The notes under the pieces were generated by a model that saw nothing but the letters and a program-made list of their open reading frames with translations, was not told the origin of the DNA and did not search any database. Made by a program: the position numbers and the translations under genes. DNA of 7,928 bases from assembly GCA_007132865.1 (NCBI GenBank), contig SLNU01000201.1, forward strand, positions 1 through 7,928. Reading direction: 5' to 3'. Source of the DNA: Bacteroidales bacterium (GTDB taxonomy: Bacteria; Bacteroidota; Bacteroidia; Bacteroidales; UBA7960). Positions 5,982-7,928 of the stretch are shown here, piece by piece (positions within the stretch are counted from its first letter, which is position 1; the number at the start of each line of letters is the position of its first letter).

Positions 5982-6977
5982 TTATTCCGTAAAGATCCCG
6001 ACGGAATGGGTTCCGTCAGACTTCACAAAACCTCTGAACATTGCCGTGGTGTTGAAAGGCATGGATACATTCCCATCCTTGTCGACCGCAATCACCCCGC
6101 CATTGGCTCCGATATCCTTCAGGGTCTGGTTAATCAGTTCTTCTGAGGCGTTCTGCAGGCTGACCCCCTTATACATCATCATGGCAGAGATTTCATGGGC
6201 CACCACATAACGGATAAAGAACTCCCCGTGGCCGGTGGCCGACACCGCACAGGTCGCGTTGTGCGCGTAGGTGCCCGCTCCGATTACCGGGACATCCCCC
6301 ACACGTCCGTAACGCTTGCCCGTCATCCCGCCCGTGGAGGTGGCAGCGGCCAGGTTCCCGTGCATGTCGAGGGCAACGGCACCGACCGTACCCATTTTGT
6401 CATTCACATCCAGCGCGCCCCGGGTTTGCTGCCGCCTAAGGTGCTCGCGATACTGCTCCCACCGGCGCTGATCAAAGAACCAGGAAGGGTCTACCACATC
6501 CAGGCCCTGCTCATACCCGAACTGCTCGGCACCCTTTCCGACCAGCATCACATGGGGGGAGTTTTCCATCACTTTTCGGGCCGCTGAAATGGGGTTCCTA
6601 AGCGTGGTAATCCCTGCCACGGCACCGGCATCCAATGTGGCACCGCACATGATCGCAGCGTCCAGCTCATTGGTGCCTTCGGCCGTAAAAACCGCACCCC
6701 GCCCTGCATTGAACAGGGGGGAATCCTCCAGTATGCGCACAGCGGCTTCAACCGCATCCAGACTGGACCCTCCGTTCTTAAGAATGGCTTCCCCGGCATC
6801 CAGCGCTTCCCGGAGCTTTTCATGGTATTCGACTTCCCTTTCCGGGCTAACGCTCTCCCTGGCCACATTCCCGGCACCGCCGTGAATTGCCAATGAATAG
6901 GACCCCTGTGAAAAAGCAGGGCAGCAGATCCCCGCGACGAACAATGCAAAAACGAATAATTTCTTCATACGCTTCAT
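5982..6977 (-). CDS. iaaA: Exported isoaspartyl peptidase/L-asparaginase (Ntn-hydrolase)
   Basis: 331-residue precursor of the plant-type asparaginase family, which cleaves beta-aspartyl dipeptides and often L-asparagine. It has an N-terminal signal peptide: basic MKRMKK, a hydrophobic core (7-19), and a likely cleavage after AFS (about residue 23). No good lipobox is seen. The mature protein starts with SLAIHGGAGN (28-37), a family hallmark, followed by GGSSLDAVEAAV (69-80) and FNAGRGAVFT (89-98). Autoproteolysis is expected between G196 and T197 (KMGTVGAVALD); the new N-terminal T197 is the nucleophile. The substrate-binding TSTGG (213-217), R225-D228 and TGHGE (248-252) are present. Length is normal. 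Its start lies 18 bp after the OmpH-like gene, with no terminator between, so it is probably the last gene of that transcript. Export points to breakdown of isoaspartyl peptides in the periplasm or outside the cell. Confidence 0.92.
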   Translation of the reverse strand: MKRMKKLFVFALFVAGICCPAFSQGSYSLAIHGGAGNVARESVSPEREVEYHEKLREALDAGEAILKNGGSSLDAVEAAVRILEDSPLFNAGRGAVFTAEGTNELDAAIMCGATLDAGAVAGITTLRNPISAARKVMENSPHVMLVGKGAEQFGYEQGLDVVDPSWFFDQRRWEQYREHLRRQQTRGALDVNDKMGTVGAVALDMHGNLAAATSTGGMTGKRYGRVGDVPVIGAGTYAHNATCAVSATGHGEFFIRYVVAHEISAMMMYKGVSLQNASEELINQTLKDIGANGGVIAVDKDGNVSMPFNTTAMFRGFVKSDGTHSVGIFTE

Positions 6978-6995
6978 TCAAATGGATTTTATGGA

Positions 6996-7676
6996 TTATT
7001 GGGTTGAGCTGTATTCGTCGTTCAGCCTCAGAATGATCTCCTCGGTGATGTCATGTCCGGGATGGGCGAACAAGATGCCCCCTCCCGGAGTGTGGTTGAG
7101 GATAAAATCGAAATCTGCTTCCCGGTTATAGCGCTCCAGGAAGTCGGAGATCTTTTCAAACAGCTCAAGATTCATCTCGTATTCTTTTACTGCCAGCCTT
7201 TCCCGGTAGGTGTCGCTTGACTGGATAAGCTCCTGCTGCATCAGCATGAGCTCCTGTTCCCGGACCTGGGCCTGGTCCATGCTGATCGTGCCAGACTGAA
7301 TGTTCTGCTGAAAGCGTTCCACTTCAGTCTGAAAAGTACGCTGCCGCCTTTCCAGGTCGTTTTCCAGGCGACGCTGCTCCCCGTCGAATTCATCACGCAT
7401 TTTTATGGCCAGGTCATAGGCTTCCATAAGTCGTTCCGCACGGATGTAGGCAATGGAAGCGCCGGCTTCGGACAGCCTCTCCCGGATCTCAGTCAGCTGG
7501 TCCTCCTGTTGTTCGGTCTCCTCCCCCTTTTGCAAAAAAAACAGTGCATAAATCACGACCAATCCGACAAATAAAAGCAGATTCACAATGGTCGTGAACG
7601 GGATCTTGCCGGATTTGCCGGATGGTACGTTTGCAGCCCGCTCCCCGGCAGCCTGCTGGTTGGATTCATTCATCAT
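6996..7676 (-). CDS. Membrane-anchored Skp/OmpH-family coiled-coil protein
   Basis: 226 residues of the OmpH/Skp type, periplasmic chaperones that hold outer-membrane proteins on the way to assembly. Unlike classical Skp, which is a soluble protein with a cleaved signal, this one begins with a polar stretch (1-25) and a single transmembrane helix (about 27-48, FTTIVNLLLFVGLVVIYALF), so it is likely tethered to the inner membrane with its body in the periplasm. After IAYIRAERLMEAYDLA (75-90), the usual Skp first strand and helix start, comes a long charged coiled coil (about 95-180) rich in Glu, Gln and Arg. The C-terminal GGGILFAHPGHDITEEI (198-214) is the conserved closing strand/helix motif. 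Met1, Met2 or the in-frame Met at the next codons could all serve as start. It lies 28 bp after the RecQ-like gene and 18 bp before the peptidase gene. Confidence 0.85.
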   Translation of the reverse strand: MMNESNQQAAGERAANVPSGKSGKIPFTTIVNLLLFVGLVVIYALFFLQKGEETEQQEDQLTEIRERLSEAGASIAYIRAERLMEAYDLAIKMRDEFDGEQRRLENDLERRQRTFQTEVERFQQNIQSGTISMDQAQVREQELMLMQQELIQSSDTYRERLAVKEYEMNLELFEKISDFLERYNREADFDFILNHTPGGGILFAHPGHDITEEIILRLNDEYSSTQ

Positions 7677-7704
7677 AAAAAAAGGTTTAAAAAAAAGCTT
7701 AGGA

Positions 7705-7928
7705 TTAGTTGCCCATTTCAGAAAGGAAGCGGATGCGCATCAACCGAATCTCCTCCTCGGTAAAATCGTCCTCCCCCAGTTCCTGCAGGGCATGCGTGTA
7801 AGAATCAGTTTCAGCTGTTTTGAAATAATCGAAGATCTCCTCCTGCTTGTCGGGCTCAACCACCTGGTTAATATAATACCGGATATCAATCTTGGTCCCG
7901 GCAGCCACGATGCTTTCGATCTCGGTAA
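7705..7928 (-). CDS. recQ: C-terminal fragment of a probable RecQ-family DNA helicase (start outside window)
   Basis: The last 74 codons of a larger gene whose frame stays open through the right edge of the window. A GTG at 7906-7908 is in frame but is most likely internal, because coding-like sequence (TEIESIV) continues upstream of it. The tail is acidic and helical: GTKIDIRYYINQVV, EEIFDYFKTAETDS, then EEEIRLMRIRFLSEMGN at the end. It resembles the helix-turn-helix C-terminal extension I associate with Bacteroidota RecQ helicases (3'-5' DNA unwinding in recombination and repair). No helicase motif is visible within the window, so the assignment rests on this tail alone. Confidence 0.6.
   Translation of the reverse strand, partial: TEIESIVAAGTKIDIRYYINQVVEPDKQEEIFDYFKTAETDSYTHALQELGEDDFTEEEIRLMRIRFLSEMGN

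Noticed and set aside
6195..6587. 130-codon plus-strand frame
   Set aside because: Shadow of the isoaspartyl peptidase gene, whose catalytic motifs are all in the minus frame.

Overview
The window looks like a chromosomal segment of a member of the Bacteroidota (or a close relative). It is gene-dense, of roughly balanced base composition, and its genes lack clear Shine-Dalgarno sequences. It carries an N-terminally membrane-anchored Skp/OmpH-type protein and a RecQ-like C-terminus of the kind I associate with that phylum. I see no rRNA, tRNA, CRISPR array, insertion sequence or phage gene. Apart from two genes cut by the window edges, all reading frames are intact.

Left block (1-4467, all minus strand, one apparent operon): a lysine 2,3-aminomutase family radical-SAM enzyme is followed after 50 bp by a protein fusing an N-terminal GNAT acetyltransferase to a C-terminal acetylpolyamine-amidohydrolase (class II HDAC-type) domain. 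Nine bp further on comes a protein carrying one complete D-Ala-D-Ala-ligase-like ATP-grasp module joined to the beginning of a second one, which runs off the left edge. Together these give a beta-amino acid maker, an acetylating/deacetylating enzyme and a two-headed peptide ligase. My inference is a small-molecule pathway that makes beta-lysine (or a close analogue), acetylates and/or deacetylates an amine, and joins amino acids by ATP-dependent ligation. The product could be an osmolyte-like or peptide-type metabolite. I do not recognise it as a characterised pathway, and it is the most interesting part of the window.

Centre (4468-4809): a divergent, partly AT-rich intergenic region. It has candidate promoters, an 8-bp inverted repeat just upstream of the possible operon promoter, and a stem-loop in the presumed leader of the aminomutase mRNA.

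Middle (4810-5903, plus strand): a two-gene unit of a small P-loop kinase of the dephospho-CoA kinase/UPF0200-like type and a zinc dCMP deaminase, probably acting in deoxypyrimidine nucleotide metabolism. It ends against the next block at two back-to-back, oppositely oriented hairpin terminators (5902-5975).

Right block (5982-7928, minus strand): the C-terminus of a probable RecQ helicase, a membrane-anchored Skp/OmpH-like coiled-coil protein, and an exported Ntn-hydrolase of the isoaspartyl peptidase/L-asparaginase family. These are closely spaced (28 and 18 bp) and could be co-transcribed, although their functions are not obviously linked.
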